A stretch of DNA of 64,000 bases from Apostichopus japonicus (taxonomy: Eukaryota > Echinodermata > Holothuroidea > Aspidochirotida > Stichopodidae): NCBI RefSeq assembly GCF_037975245.1, contig NC_092577.1, positions 27,031,398 to 27,095,397 on the forward strand. Reading direction: 5' to 3'. A model generated the notes under the pieces. That model was not told the DNA's origin and ran no database searches. It was given only the letters and a program-made list of their open reading frames with translations. Positions within the stretch are counted from its first letter, which is position 1. Every line of letters begins with the position of its first letter. The position numbers and the translations under genes are program-made. This document shows positions 21,136 through 33,335 of this stretch, piece after piece.

Positions 21136-23640
21136 TTGTGTTGTATCCCTGGATTGGTTCCTTTAGACAAAAGAGGCATTTTAAACTATAGTTTGTAAAT
21201 ATTACGTTTTCTTTATTCGGGAGGGGTTAAAAGATACATTTTGTAATAAGCAGTAAAATTTATTTATTTATTTATTTATTAGAGGTACTTCGTTAACCAA
21301 TATATATATTTATAAGTTAAATTAAACTGTATTCTTACTTTCATTGCTTCTTTAACAGCTCTTGAATAAATGGAGGGAAATTTATAATAAAGCTTTTTGT
21401 TTACTAAATAAATACTAAATTATTTATTTGAGTGGTGGGGAGGATGTGTTGGATTGCTTGGTTACTTTCCTAAATACTCCCCATATTTCGTATTCTTCCA
21501 ATGTTGTAAATTCACCCTATGTCTTGGAAATGACTATATCATTGAAAAATTGCTTTACTCGATATAAAAGAGAGGTTTAGGTTTTGTTTTAAAGCAACAC
21601 AGCAACAGTTTGTTTAACTTCTGAACGAACTTCAATCACTCGGTTATTCGTAGGGTAAAAAATATTCCTGCAATTAGAAAGAAAAGACGAAATATTTTAG
21701 GAGACAGAAACGCGTTTGTCGCTAAAATCACAGAGTTTACACTATGGTCATCTAAATATGATGACTATAAATGGAAAATGCCTAACAATTGAAATATATT
21801 AATCGCAATATCGTAACGCCTTATTTCCCTTGCTTCATCCTACCCAATATTTTTGTTTTTGTGACGGAAACGTCTTTTTTTGTTGGGGGGGGGGGCAGAG
21901 AAGTCTTTCTCTTGCTCACCTTATCTGTTGGGTGTGTGGATGAGAAAGCCATAAAGTTAACTGTCTTTAATGATTGAATCATACCCCCCCCCCACCTTGA
22001 CCCTCGCCCGAACTTTATATAAATATAAATTCAGTATATACCTATACATGTAGAGCTTTCATACTCAGCTCATCCCTAAAGTTACCTTAATGTGCACGTG
22101 TGTACACTTCATGACTACCTGTACATAGATTATACATATTAGGCCTTCTGTACCATGCATTATATATACGGTATGTGGAAATAAAAAATATGTAAGCGAG
22201 TATAACTCGAATAACTTTGGTCCGGCAGGAGAATTTAACCTGGAAATGACCTTGGAGAGATAATAAAGCCAGAGTGTTTATCCGTGTATCGTTTACCACT
22301 GAGACGATTTTTCCAAGAAGATGGCGTCCTAATTTTGTGGATCGATTTCACATTTGCTAAGATTTCATTGAAAAAGAGAAATTGCAATTGAAGTCAAGAG
22401 GAAGTTATCAACTTCCACTAAAGAACCCTAAAAATTCCCCATTATTTTCCCCTCAAGCACAATAATAACTCAAAATGACGCAAACATGCAAGAAGAACAA
22501 AGACAACCTAATTTGACCTATTCATAATACTGTAATCGCCATATATTGATGGTAATATCATACACAGCGCAACAAGCAGTAATAGTGTAAAACCACTACC
22601 ACAATAGACAACAAAGACGCAATGGTATTTCATTGTTGAATATTCTGGACAAAGAACAATGGAAACTCATCGACGCTCCTCTCTGCATGGTACACATGAT
22701 AACATTATGGTGTTGTAAATGTATTGAAGTGTCCGTCTTAGCTGTAAGTTATAAATGAGTTGGATTGAGTCTCTATTTAATCCTGGGTGACGAGACTAGG
22801 TGATGAGACTCAGTAATGGGACTTAGTCATGAGACTGGTGTTAAAATATTAAAGTCGTCAACTTTGTGGGACTGTATTTATACTGTATCTTTGTGTTATA
22901 TGTTAGTGTTATTTTTGTTAAGTATGTGTTATACTATACTCTTGATACATACTCTGATGTCTAAGAGCCGTGCTTTATAAGTACTGTATAGACCTATAGC
23001 CTGCTGAGAAAGGTTAGTGTCTGTAATTTCATGAGAATAAAGTTCCGTACAAAGACAAGGTCTTTTCTAGCCATGAGTTAACCGCTAAGATCCAATGTCC
23101 CGCCAACAAATGGACCAAGCAACTTTGTATCATTCTGACCAATTCATGTTAATGACCAAATCTATAGTTATAAGTTAGCCTCAGTCTAACCAGCAAATAT
23201 GTACATGAAATCAGTTGGATATTTAGCAAGTTCACTGTTTAGTTAAAGAAATGGTGTCATGCGCAAATTTAATGGTTCATCTTTCATTTTCCGAGCTTTT
23301 AACTTTATGCTTAATTTGCTAATGGGATTTGGGGGTAAACATTTTTTTAGGTACGTCATCTAGCCGTAACAGATGGCGTATTACGCAACTAGACTGTATC
23401 GCATACATCGTTAAATGAAGATTTCAGCTGCAATGTTCTTTAACAACGATAGAAATGTAGTCTAATAAGTTGACTTTCATCTACAGAATGTAACATCTCT
23501 GGTGTTCCCTTTCACTATGCATCAGTGTATAGGCTGAGAGTGAAGTGAAATATAACACTGCCGACAAATAAGTTATCCATATAAAACCTTCATGTCGATA
23601 TGAAACCAAGACATATTTAAATCTAACCTTTTGCAACGAT
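21136..23640. other. No recognisable gene
   Basis: AT-rich sequence with a TTTA run (21257-21281), a G run (21886-21895) and a C run (21984-21992). A weak degenerate GAT/GAGACT repeat lies at about 22785-22840. No credible exon was recognised. Confidence 0.4.
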
Positions 23641-23659
23641 CTTCTGTCATTTAACTTTA

Positions 23660-23748
23660 AAATTACATGTAGGCCTAACTATATAGTTAAATGTAACGTA
23701 ACTATAGTTACATGTAACTATATAGTTACGAGTTTGAAGTATCTTCCA
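23660..23748. repeat. Cluster of overlapping palindromes (AACTATATAGTT / TAACTATAGTTA)
   Basis: Short self-complementary words AACTATATAGTT and GTAACTATAGTTAC recur with ACATGTAACTATATAGTTAC, giving a locally cruciform-prone segment. No flanking duplication was seen. Confidence 0.5.
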
Positions 23749-24489
23749 TTTCCAACCATGGACATAAGTGAAACACTGGATTATTGAATACGCTCGTTGA
23801 TATCGAAGTTAAAGGAGTCAGTTTAAATAAAGTTAACGATAGTATTTACTTGCAGATATATCTACGCTAAACATATTAACGTTGCAAATGACACAACTAA
23901 CTGATAGGGATGTGTAACTGAGGCCACTGGCCCAACTCTCGTTCAGGTAAAGCCATTCACCAGGAACGTGTTATTGTTGTAGTTGAAGCAAACCTCGTTA
24001 CTCCTTCTCTGGAACGTTCATTGGAAGTTCCGAAACCTGTTAAATTTTAAGACTTATAACCCACACTGTCACACGTCAATGTAAATTTCGTTGACACCTA
24101 GACATGTGATGGTGCAACTAATTCCGGGTGAAGTTTTATTGTTATTGATGAAAAAACGGTAATAAAATGTGTATTTACATTGACATTTGTTCGTAAATAT
24201 TCAGTACGACACTCGACCGTAAACTCACACAGACATATTTAAATAACGGTTTCAGGTAACTCGGGAAAGGTATACCTTTGGCCAAATGTTTTCTACGCAC
24301 AAAGTTATATACACTATCATCATGAGCTCCACACTTCTTCTTTATTTTTTCTTTGAAACCAGACATTTTGACGTATTTTGTCAGTTCTGGTACTCCTCTT
24401 GCCAACCATTTCCAACAGAAGAAGACAAAATCGTTGAAACTACAGGTCAGGTCATATTACTGTAAAGACACTCGTGTAAAATGATCTTG

Positions 24490-25246
24490 TATAGGCTCTA
24501 CACAAACGAAAATCTATAGGCTCTACACAAACGAAAATCTATAGGCTCTACACAAATGATAATCTATAGGCTCTACACAAATGTAAAATGAGAATCTAAA
24601 GGCTCTACACAAATGATATTCTATAGGCTCTACACAAATGATATAATGGTTCTACACAAATGATCATATATAGGCTCTACACAAATGTCAAATGATAATC
24701 TATAGGCTCTACACAAACGATAATCTATAGGCTCTACACAAACGATAATCTATAGGCTCTGCACAAACGATAATCTATAGGCTCTACACAAATGTTATCT
24801 ACATGCTCTACACAAATGTTATCTACATGCTCTACAAAAATATAAAATGATTATCTATAGACTATACACAAATGATAATCTATAGGTTCTACACAAACGA
24901 TCATCTATTGGCTCACACAAATGATAATCTATAGGCTCTACACAAATGATAATCTATAGGCTCTACACAAATGATAATCTATAGGCTCTACACAAACGAT
25001 CATCTATTGGCTCACACAAATGATAATCTATAGGCTCTACACAAACGATCATCTATTGGCTCACACAAATGATAATCTATAGGCTCTACACAAATGATAA
25101 TCTATAGGCTCTACACAAATGATAATCTATAGGCTCTACACAAATGATAATCTATAGGCTCTACACAAATGATAATCTATAGGCTCTACACAAATGATAA
25201 TCTATAGGCTCTACACAAATGATAATCTATAGGCTCTACACAAATG
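24490..25246. repeat. 25-bp tandem satellite (CTATAGGCTCTACACAAATGATAAT)
   Basis: About 30 units of a 25-bp consensus, with CAAACGA and CAAATGTTAT variants mainly in the left half and near-identical units in the right half (25050-25246). A variant unit TCATCTATTGGCTCACAC recurs at 24901, 25000 and 25049, so variant units were copied with neighbours at multiples of the repeat. Homogenised right end and degenerate left end fit array growth by unequal exchange. It is non-coding. Confidence 0.95.
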
Positions 25247-27600
25247 TTCTTTTCTTAGTTCGATCAAATTAAGGACACAGGCGAAGGAACAATGGGCAGA
25301 GGGGCAGCACCCCTCACTTTTCATTTTTATTTTTTTTTATTTTATTATATTAGCAAAAAGGGTGTCAGAAAATTCGATGGTCCAGTTTTCGCTTCTCATA
25401 CCTCATAATACATCGAATTTCTACCTTTCTCGTTTTGTCGATAGAAGAGTCGATACGTGGATAAAATACGATATTTGAACAAAATATAGCAAACCTCAAA
25501 CCCCATAGATTTTCATTGCCCCTCGGTATTTTATAGTTTCCAACGCCACTGCCAAAGTTTAAATGTTGTATTAATTTAATCAGCTTGTACAAATTTAACT
25601 TTCCATTCATCGAATTCAATTCACATAACGCGGTTTATCTCAGTGTATATCTGGTATCAGCTGCAGATATTAATGTCTGTCTGAAGTTATTCAATATCAC
25701 ATTGTCCAGAGTACCATACAGGCATCTCAATGGTATATGCTTACTTATCCTCATGTTTAGGCTATCATATAGGCTATGTTCATGAGGTCAACCTCCTTCG
25801 CGAAATTTTTTGTGTCTAATTAAAAAAAATACCTCATATCATCAAAGCCTATCGATTAATACTGATCCAAACAACATTAACACTGATAAAACCTGATCAC
25901 ATATTTTTAACTGTGTAAAGTTGTAATAAGTAAAGTTATAATAAACTGTGTTAAAATTGTTACTAATTGAACCCCGGACCGTCATGTCGCAAACCAACTA
26001 TAAGTCACAGTGGTTCTACTGATGCGCATGCGTGTGTATGTCTGTGTGGGCTTCTTTTTTTTATAATGTATTACTATATATTTGTTAAATATGCCTGTAT
26101 ACTGTCATTCTGTTGCTTAAATTAAAGTCACTTTCTGAATTGTAAAGTTGCAATACTGAATAATCATTTCTTTCCAGCGGTTTACTTTTATTTGTCCTCA
26201 AACTCTGAAGACAATTTTTGAAAGCGATTTTTCACTTCATGTTGCAAAGAATTAAAGACTAAGCAAAGAATCAAACTGAAAAGCCTGAATTAATCGGCTG
26301 TTTATTTAAATATCAATTAAGAAATATAATCGGCTGTTAATTTGAAATATCACTTAAGAAATCAAAAGAGCTACAACGTACATGGCTTCGCGCCACTTCA
26401 AGACATTGGATGCTTATCGTTCCTTTTCCCATGTGTGCTGTACTTCATTGAAATGACCGAACTATTAAATAACCCGCAAACAAATGAACAGATTTGTCGC
26501 ATTCATGCATGCATGGTATTTGCTAAATAATACGTCTATGCTATAAGTGATTTGATCTTTATTCAATATATTGACAAAGGTACAGTAAAATAGTAGTATG
26601 GTAACTCAGTATACACAATAAATTCACATTGAAATCACTGACAACCCTTAAAATTTGGTCTTCCTATTAAATAACTGACAAAGAATGAAAAAAAAATAAG
26701 AAAGGATCGTATAAGAAGAAGAAGAAGAAGAAGGTAAGATGATCCCCGGATTAGAGTCTGTAATCTTAGAGGTTTGTATAGCAGGAATTCAATCCAGCCC
26801 GATCAACTTACTTGCTGTATTTCCTTCCAATGCAGCCATCAGAATATTATTTAGTTACATTTTTGCCTTCTCAATTACCTTTACGTGTACGTACCTGCAC
26901 ATCCATCAAAGTCTTGCTCGTGCACCTTCTACCACCGTGGTACCAGTGCACGGGGACACGTATATAGCTGAATTTGAATCAGCCAATCATATTTTCTCAA
27001 TCTTTATATACTATTATACGGTAGCTCAAAATGTGATGAGCTCAAGAAAACTCTTCTGGAAACTTTTCCATCTGCAATATTTTACGTATATTTTAGAGAA
27101 GTCTTTTTGCCATTAATTTGAGTACTCTAACAGTTTATAAGCGGAAAAGTGATACCGCAAATATAATTGAGCTGTTCAATAGTTATGCCTATAAAGGCCT
27201 ACACCACCATCTTTTGTTGTCTGAGTAAACCCTTCTCATATAATATCAAATATGCTGGTAATTTGATTACCATACTTGGTCACTGTTGAGAAACAAGATA
27301 TACCATATCATATCTGAGTTCTCTGTGTCGGAAAATAAGCTATATCTTTCTTCGCCAAAGATGTTGGAAGGAAGACAATTTTACAGTTGTCTGACGTCCT
27401 GTTGAAAATACAAATAGCAAACAAGAGCAGCAACGCTGCAGAAGCTCAGCTAAGTTTCTATTTGAGAAAGTTGTTTTGATTGACAATATTTCTGAGCAGT
27501 TTAGCCATTTGGTTGTTCCAAAAATATGACATAGGCGTGATAACAGTGCCACTTCCTTTCCTCCCATCTCATTTTGCCTTGCCTTAAGATCCTTCGCAGC
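25247..27600. other. No recognisable gene
   Basis: The frame at 26739-27116 (125 codons, plus) has no recognisable domain; a real exon cannot be excluded. (GAA)n lies at 26716-26734. Confidence 0.35.
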
Positions 27601-27617
27601 AGACTTCAAAGCTTTTT

Positions 27618-27680
27618 CAGCCTTTGGAGAAGATCCTGCTAGGATCGAAACGTCAGGCCAACCTACTTTTACACATTCAG
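27618..27680 (+). ncRNA. Hammerhead-like core, probably from a Penelope-like retroelement
   Basis: A perfect hairpin GATCCT-GCT-AGGATC (27632-27646) is followed immediately by GAAAC GTC and preceded by TTGGAGAA. This mirrors the hammerhead ribozyme order CUGANGA, stem II, GAAA, but the 5' core box is altered (TTGGAGAA instead of CTGATGA). It may be inactive or only related. Penelope-like elements are known to carry small hammerheads. No reverse transcriptase frame was found nearby, so only a remnant is present. Confidence 0.4.
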
Positions 27681-28029
27681 CAGACTATATTAGAAATTTG
27701 TTTTGAAAAAGAAAGACATAAAGATACATGTATTTCTTTTAATTAAAATAAACATGATAAAAGTTTGAAATAAATGTGAAATTAAAAAGGCTATGTTCTT
27801 GAAATACTTAAAATACAGATCTGTGTTTGTAATATATTTATACCAGAATACAAAACTGTATTGAGGTATGCTGGGTGACCTCACGGTAACAGGGTATGAG
27901 CCAATGTAATCCTTGTAGATAATTTGAAGACAATTGTTTATATGAGTTCTGTAGATCTTTGACCCTTGATAATTTGATGAATTTTGAGCTCACAAAAATT
28001 AATACATTTACACTCAAAATGAAATAGGA
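27681..28029. other. No recognisable gene
   Basis: AT-rich sequence downstream of the hammerhead-like motif. Nothing recognised. Confidence 0.4.
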
Positions 28030-28350
28030 GACTTGTCAATGTTATATTTCCTTCGCTATGGGGGTCACAACTTTTTCACGTTGGCCTTAATTCATATCAA
28101 GGGGTTTGTCCAACTCAGAATGGGTAACCTACAAGTTTCTATTCTTGAGATAAGGTAGGTAAAAGATTTCCACTGTTTTATCATGTTGACTTCAGATGAC
28201 CCCTGACCTCCAATAACATCAATGAGGTCCCTGATCTAATAATGGCAACCCATACAAGCCAAGTATAAGGATTGCCAATGATACACTTTTAGAGATATGG
28301 GTGTTACAAGAAGGCAGCGCGAACACACCAAAACGCACGCATACTCACGC
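28030..28350. repeat. Dispersed GACCTC-type repeat
   Basis: The texture matches the repeats at 2190 and 47000: GTTGACTTCAGATGACCCCTGACCTCC, ATGGCAACCCATACAAGCCAAG and AGAGATATGGGTGTTACAA. It ends in a CACGCA-rich segment (28325-28355). It is non-coding. Confidence 0.45.
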
Positions 28351-28535
28351 ACGCCTTCATAGTTCATATAGGTTTAGATTGTCATTGAATCTTTAGGTCA
28401 AGGGACATATAGAGTTGACTTTCAATAATGTTAAACTTAACAATTCTTATGTTAAGAAAAACCCAACTCCGCATCCATTTTCCATCTCCAAATGAGAAGA
28501 AATTAGTAACAAGTACTATTACGTTATAGTTTTCA

Positions 28536-28543
28536 TGACGTCA
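28536..28543. promoter_or_regulatory. CRE palindrome TGACGTCA
   Basis: A full-length CREB/ATF-type palindrome 426 bp upstream of the candidate coding exon at 28962. Binding is inferred from sequence only. Confidence 0.35.
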
Positions 28544-28813
28544 CGGGGAAGCGCAGAAGAGGGCAAACATGTAACTGTTCTGCACAGTATGTTGAGTATG
28601 GAGAAATATTTAACTAGCGAAAATAATACCTTCCTCAACCGTCTGTTACAAGAAAGTTAACATTGGGATTTAGGTGAAAAATCACAGATTGATACGTAAG
28701 ACATGAAACGAAACATCGAATGAACTCTTTCTTCAAAGATTCCTTGCATTTCCTCTTATCAAGTAACAAAAACTCCGCAAAAATGAGCTAAATAGCCTCG
28801 TTAGGAAGGGTAG

Positions 28814-28835
28814 AAACAAATGACGTCATTTGTTT
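28814..28835. promoter_or_regulatory. 22-bp perfect palindrome centred on TGACGTCA
   Basis: The sequence AAACAAATGACG plus its mirror complement is self-complementary across all 22 bases. It has a full CRE core at 28821-28828, 134 bp upstream of the candidate start codon. This spacing suits a proximal promoter element, but no transcription start evidence exists. Confidence 0.4.
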
Positions 28836-28961
28836 ACCAAGTCAAAACTGTACGATATCGTCGCAGGGAACTGCTTACTGCTACTACATACAGTTGGCAT
28901 ACACGCACTAATATGCATACACAGCATGCATGCATATATGCTAGCTCACACATATTGCGAA

Positions 28962-29164
28962 ATGGCGGCCGGTGGCATTGGCCGTAAATTTAAGGATCAT
29001 AGGCTTTCGGATTCAGATAGCGATAGCGAAGAAGGCCGAGAAATGGAGGACATGTTTGAGAATCGTGGGGAAGTTTTTCCCTACATGTTCAAACCGGAGA
29101 CCAGCGAAGAGGAGGCCGGATCGGACAGCGATGTCGAAAATGCTCGTCTTGACGGAACACAATA
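28962..29164 (+). CDS. Candidate first coding exon: acidic N-terminus resembling P2X7-domain-type invertebrate proteins
   Basis: The frame starts at ATG 28962 (CGAAATGGCGG, a fair Kozak context) and runs 67 codons before TAG at 29163-29165. The product starts MAAGGIGRKFKDHRL. It has an acidic serine run SDSDSDSEEGREMED (residues 16-30), then VFPYMFKPETSEEEAGSDSD (38-57), then ENARLDGTQ. From memory, an acidic stretch, a PYMFEPE-like motif and an RLGNT-like end just before a Cys-rich domain occur in many marine invertebrate proteins with a P2X purinoceptor 7-like C-terminal domain. A GTAACG donor begins at 29165, so the exon may splice before the stop is complete. No downstream exon with Cys/His-rich sequence was found, so the rest is either beyond long introns or lost. 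Residues use both AGC and TCN/GAT-rich codons and local CpG is higher than around it. It could also be a decayed or retroposed copy. Confidence 0.45.
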
Positions 29165-29165
29165 G

Positions 29166-30840
29166 TAACGTTAGGCCTAGCGTACTATATAGGTTATTTG
29201 TGTGACTGGTTAGACCTATATCCGATATTGATACCTAACTTTCCCCATGATCTTATGCAGCTTGGCTAGCTGAGTGCAGTGTTACTGAGCTATCAGTGTT
29301 ACACGAACACGAAACTTGCGCAAATCTCGGTACTGTTGTCTACCCATTTTCAGATATTTTGTTGACTGTCTGTGACGTAATGTTTACGTCTTTGATCTTG
29401 GTTGACACATTTTCCTAAGAAGTTTTGGCCACTGTGGTAGTCACCCCCACCCCCATGACGTCTATCATCTTACGGGATGAGCTTGGTAGTTAACTTAATC
29501 TCAAAACAGCAAAGCCTGACAATCATTGGACTCCCAAACTTTGAGTATAGGGTTTTGATATACAACCTCTCAATCTGTGCAAGTTTGAAGGGAACCTGCA
29601 ACGTGTCTCTTGACCCTGAATTGAAAAGACCAAAATTGAATACATAAATGACATAATAGGTGCGTTTGCTGTTATTTGGCAAAGTCGAAAGGATTATAAT
29701 AATTGCAAAGTTGGTTGTTATGAATAAATAAAATATATAGCTGCATTTGTAATAACTTTTAAAAGAGGAAATGTGTCTATAATGATAAACATGTGTGCAT
29801 GAATAAACGACACGCATAGGACACAAGAAAATTCTGAAAAAAGGAACGGATTTATCTATAATTTATCCAAAAGGCAAAACATGATTGAAGAAGGTTTCGA
29901 TGGGGTTGTATAAAGATAGTACTATCGTAGCAAGCGCCGTATACACGTGAGTATGATAACAAAGACAATATCACACTACACTATACTTGACCATGACGTC
30001 ACCACGCTGATACCTTACATTGTTTAGCCCTTTGTTGGTCCCAGAAATTGTCGTATTCTGGGAAAATTCCTTCCAAGTGGAAACACTGTCACGAACTTAT
30101 TTTATGCAATATATCGTTGTACTTATTACTGGCATTAACGATGCCCCATTGCAAACAGAAAGAACCAACAGTGTATACACTTCGCTGTTTTCATTCATGC
30201 AATGATAGAACGTAAGCGTGAAAAAAAAAGTATTCCTCTGCTAAATCTTCTAAAATGTTGTGGATTTTAAGTTTGAATTGTGCTCACCCCAAGTTGTTCA
30301 CGAAAGTTGCACCCATACTGTAATAGAGCAACCCTGCAACTTGTTTACAATGGACGTACCACAGAGAAACGTCAAAGAGCAGAAATCATAATCAGCTCCA
30401 ATAATATATAGGTCATTCTCACATGTCGTATTACACATGCAAACTGTTGAAAAGTTCAAATTGCAAATCTGCCAAGTAGTCCTTTTACAGAGAATGACAG
30501 AGAAAGATAAGAATAACAAGTTCAGTAATATTTGATTGATCAAGTCTCCGACAGTGGGAATTATGCCCTAAAATGACGGGAAAACATTTTGCTACTCACA
30601 CCAAAGCGCATATACCGGTCATGGATACTAAAATGTTGAAAAATAAATATCATGATCATTGCATACGATATTTGTGGCCAACATTTAATCATAACTGGAA
30701 ACAAGTTACAGAAGACCCTATTTTGGGCCCTCACATGACGACAAAAATATTATTCCTGAACAGCTTTGGTTCACCACTATTAACTTTATATCCACAACAC
30801 TTCAGCAAATTTGGGTAAACGCTCTAGGGGGAGTAGCATT
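29166..30840. other. No recognisable gene; possible intron
   Basis: If the exon above is real this could be its first intron. The frame at 29470-29826 (minus) has no recognisable domain. A further TGACGTCA is present at 29994-30001. Confidence 0.35.
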
Positions 30841-30990
30841 TCTTACGTTTTCAGAATATGACCTCTCGTGACCTCAAATGACCTTCATTTTTTTTTAAAT
30901 ATGATCGCATGTATGAAACAATAACTCATGCAAAGCACTCACGAAATTCCAGCCAAATCGAATGAAAACTGACGAAATGGCAGTCAATGA
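30841..30990. repeat. Short dispersed GACCTC-type repeat
   Basis: It contains ATGACCTCTCGTGACCTCAAATGACCTTCA followed by CCAGCCAAATCGAATGAAAAC, a wording typical of the same family as 1786, 28030 and 47000. Confidence 0.45.
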
Positions 30991-32670
30991 AGTGACAGAA
31001 TTTCGGCAGCTGAGCTAACAACGAATTGAAGTTATATGGATTTGTCAAGGATACATTGATTGCTTAAAGTCTCAATACGTGTTTGCTGATGAAATTTGGA
31101 AAACAAACTTCCGAAGCAGATTCAATGTTTCTTATACTAAATGCACTCTGACCAGGTGGGTTTAATGAAGAAAACAAATGGCGCGAACGATTTACCGTAA
31201 AATCACTGCGACCGCCCATATCAACATGTTCATTACACAAATCTAACTGATATATACTCGTTTCGTTCACTTTTTTGACCCAATTCCACGGAGGAAACGT
31301 CTGAAAACAACTTTTTTTAATCATTGCAATGGAAGGAAATGACAAAATTTCGCAAGCTACATCGGTAAGACCGAAAGAAAGATACTATTCAAGGGGAGGG
31401 ACCGAACACAAGCTAGCCACGAAAGTGAGAGTAGTCCTAGGCCTAACGGTCGTAAACAAAACAGAGGGATCTGATTGGCCCATGATCTGTTGGGGGCTTG
31501 CAAATTTTGATTGAAGTTTGTAGAATCTACGGACTCGTTAATAAATCTGGCGAATTTTATTCAGCTCAAAATGTTTAACGACAGAAAACTTAATAAAAAT
31601 AATGAATATTGATATGGAAATTGCATAGAACGGTGTCAGTTTCACTGAGCTTTTAGTTCAGTTAGCTGTAAATGTCGAAGTTCAAATTTGGCAAACACGT
31701 ACTGAGACATTAATTCAACCTTTACTCTTCGATCGCGTGCAGTAGAATGTGCGCACGCACAATCACCACATGCACGACGTTACCATCATTGTAAGGTAAA
31801 ACGAATTGTGATTTTAGTTGCCTCACGCGTTGATCAGTCAGCTAGGAAAGCTTTTACCTTTGTAGTACCTGAAATACATTATCAAACATTTACATCAAAT
31901 AAATCAATAAGTCAAATGTCAACATATAACCTAGACGGCTGACAAACAGTTTACCGGTATGCAACCCAAATTATTGAAGGGTTAAGCGGATCATTTACAT
32001 GCAATTGTCTGTGATGTGAAGAGTTAAGTGAGAAGTCCCCTTAAATCATTACTTTATTCTCACCTGTAGGGTAAACGTTGGTAAACCACGGTTGTTCCTT
32101 CCAACTATGGAAACATTGTTTTAAAATATTTGGCGTCAAGTGGTGGATGTATTATGTGTTTATATCAAACAAATGGAGTGGGCCAAGAGTGGGTTAAGAG
32201 CACGCATCACCATTTGGAGAGGGCTAAGAGCTAGGGCCATAGCAACAGGGGGTTTGAATATTCAATAGTTGGAAAATCGGTCGTGCAAGACATGAAAAGT
32301 TTTATCTATGCAACATTCCTTAAAATAATTTAAGCTGATAGCACTCTCGAAAGGATAATTCTGATTTCTGAATCAATGATGTTAGGCTGTTTTTATTTAT
32401 TTCTAAGTTTAGGCTTACATTATTACAAGATCTGACAAAATTCCAACTTACAAGTCACCAAAATCCTGTTTCTAACTCCTTGTACAACCCATAATAAAGT
32501 TGAAAATACTACAAACTAACTTTAAAATTTGTCTGAATACGGTCAATTGGTGTTCAATTTATCAACTTATCATATTACTGAGCACCCGTTATAGCGTACT
32601 TAAGGTACAACGAATTGACAACCCACTCCACTCTGTAAATAATTTGCTTGTCTTCTTTACACTTATACTG
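30991..32670. other. No recognisable gene
   Basis: Short frames (31064-31345 minus, 31329-31514 plus) overlap or lack domains. No repeats were recognised. Confidence 0.4.
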
Positions 32671-32679
32671 CATTTGTTT

Positions 32680-33335
32680 AAAATACCAGTCTGTTTTCCA
32701 AAATAATGTTTGCTAACCTGCAGGAGCGGTGCTTTCTCACGGCTCGACCAGACTTGTCTCCCCCGGAAACACACCCACTCGTGTTATGCTGCTGAAAATT
32801 TCGAAATTGGAATTTCTATGAGGAATTTTGTACGTTTTGCCATCTCACTTGTTGAGCATGCGCTTGTATTTGGGATAAAATTTTATGTTCTACATTGCTT
32901 CTTGCCGGTGTACTGTCTTAATATTTATTCTTCATGTTACTCCAATATGAGATATAATTATGCGTATCATATTACTGCTGTAATTGAATTACATAATTAT
33001 GGTCAGTTTGGTCATCAATTCTAATAATCCGCCCAGTTGGAAAAATGATGATTCTAGTAGGAATATTATGATTCTACACCCCCCCCCCCCCCCAATCACA
33101 AGACCCTTAAAACGTCCCTACATTTATTAAATACCAGTTTGCTTTCCAAAATAAAAATTTGAAAACCTACATTCTCGATCAGGCTATTCCCCCCCCCCCC
33201 CCGACGCACCCACTCGTGTTATGATTGGAATTTCAATGAGGGATTTTGTACTTGTTCACTGTGTTCGTTTTGTCATCTCACTTGTTAAGCCTGCCCTTGG
33301 TTTGGGACAAAAATGTATGTTATATGTTATTGATT
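32680..33335 (+). repeat. Diverged direct duplication (32680-32915 and 33131-33335)
   Basis: Both copies contain AATACCAGT.TG.TTTCCAAAATAA, ACACCCACTCGTGTTATG (or GCACCC...), TTGGAATTTC.ATGAGG, TTTTGTAC, TTTTG.CATCTCACTTGTT and TTTGGGA.AAAA. C runs (33080-33094 and 33188-33202) interrupt the second copy and the spacer. It is probably an old repeat rather than coding duplication; the frame at 32710-33024 is not conserved in the second copy. Confidence 0.65.

Noticed and set aside
24490-25246. CRISPR-like array of direct repeats
   Set aside because: The units are contiguous 25-bp tandem repeats with no unique spacers, in eukaryotic-type DNA.
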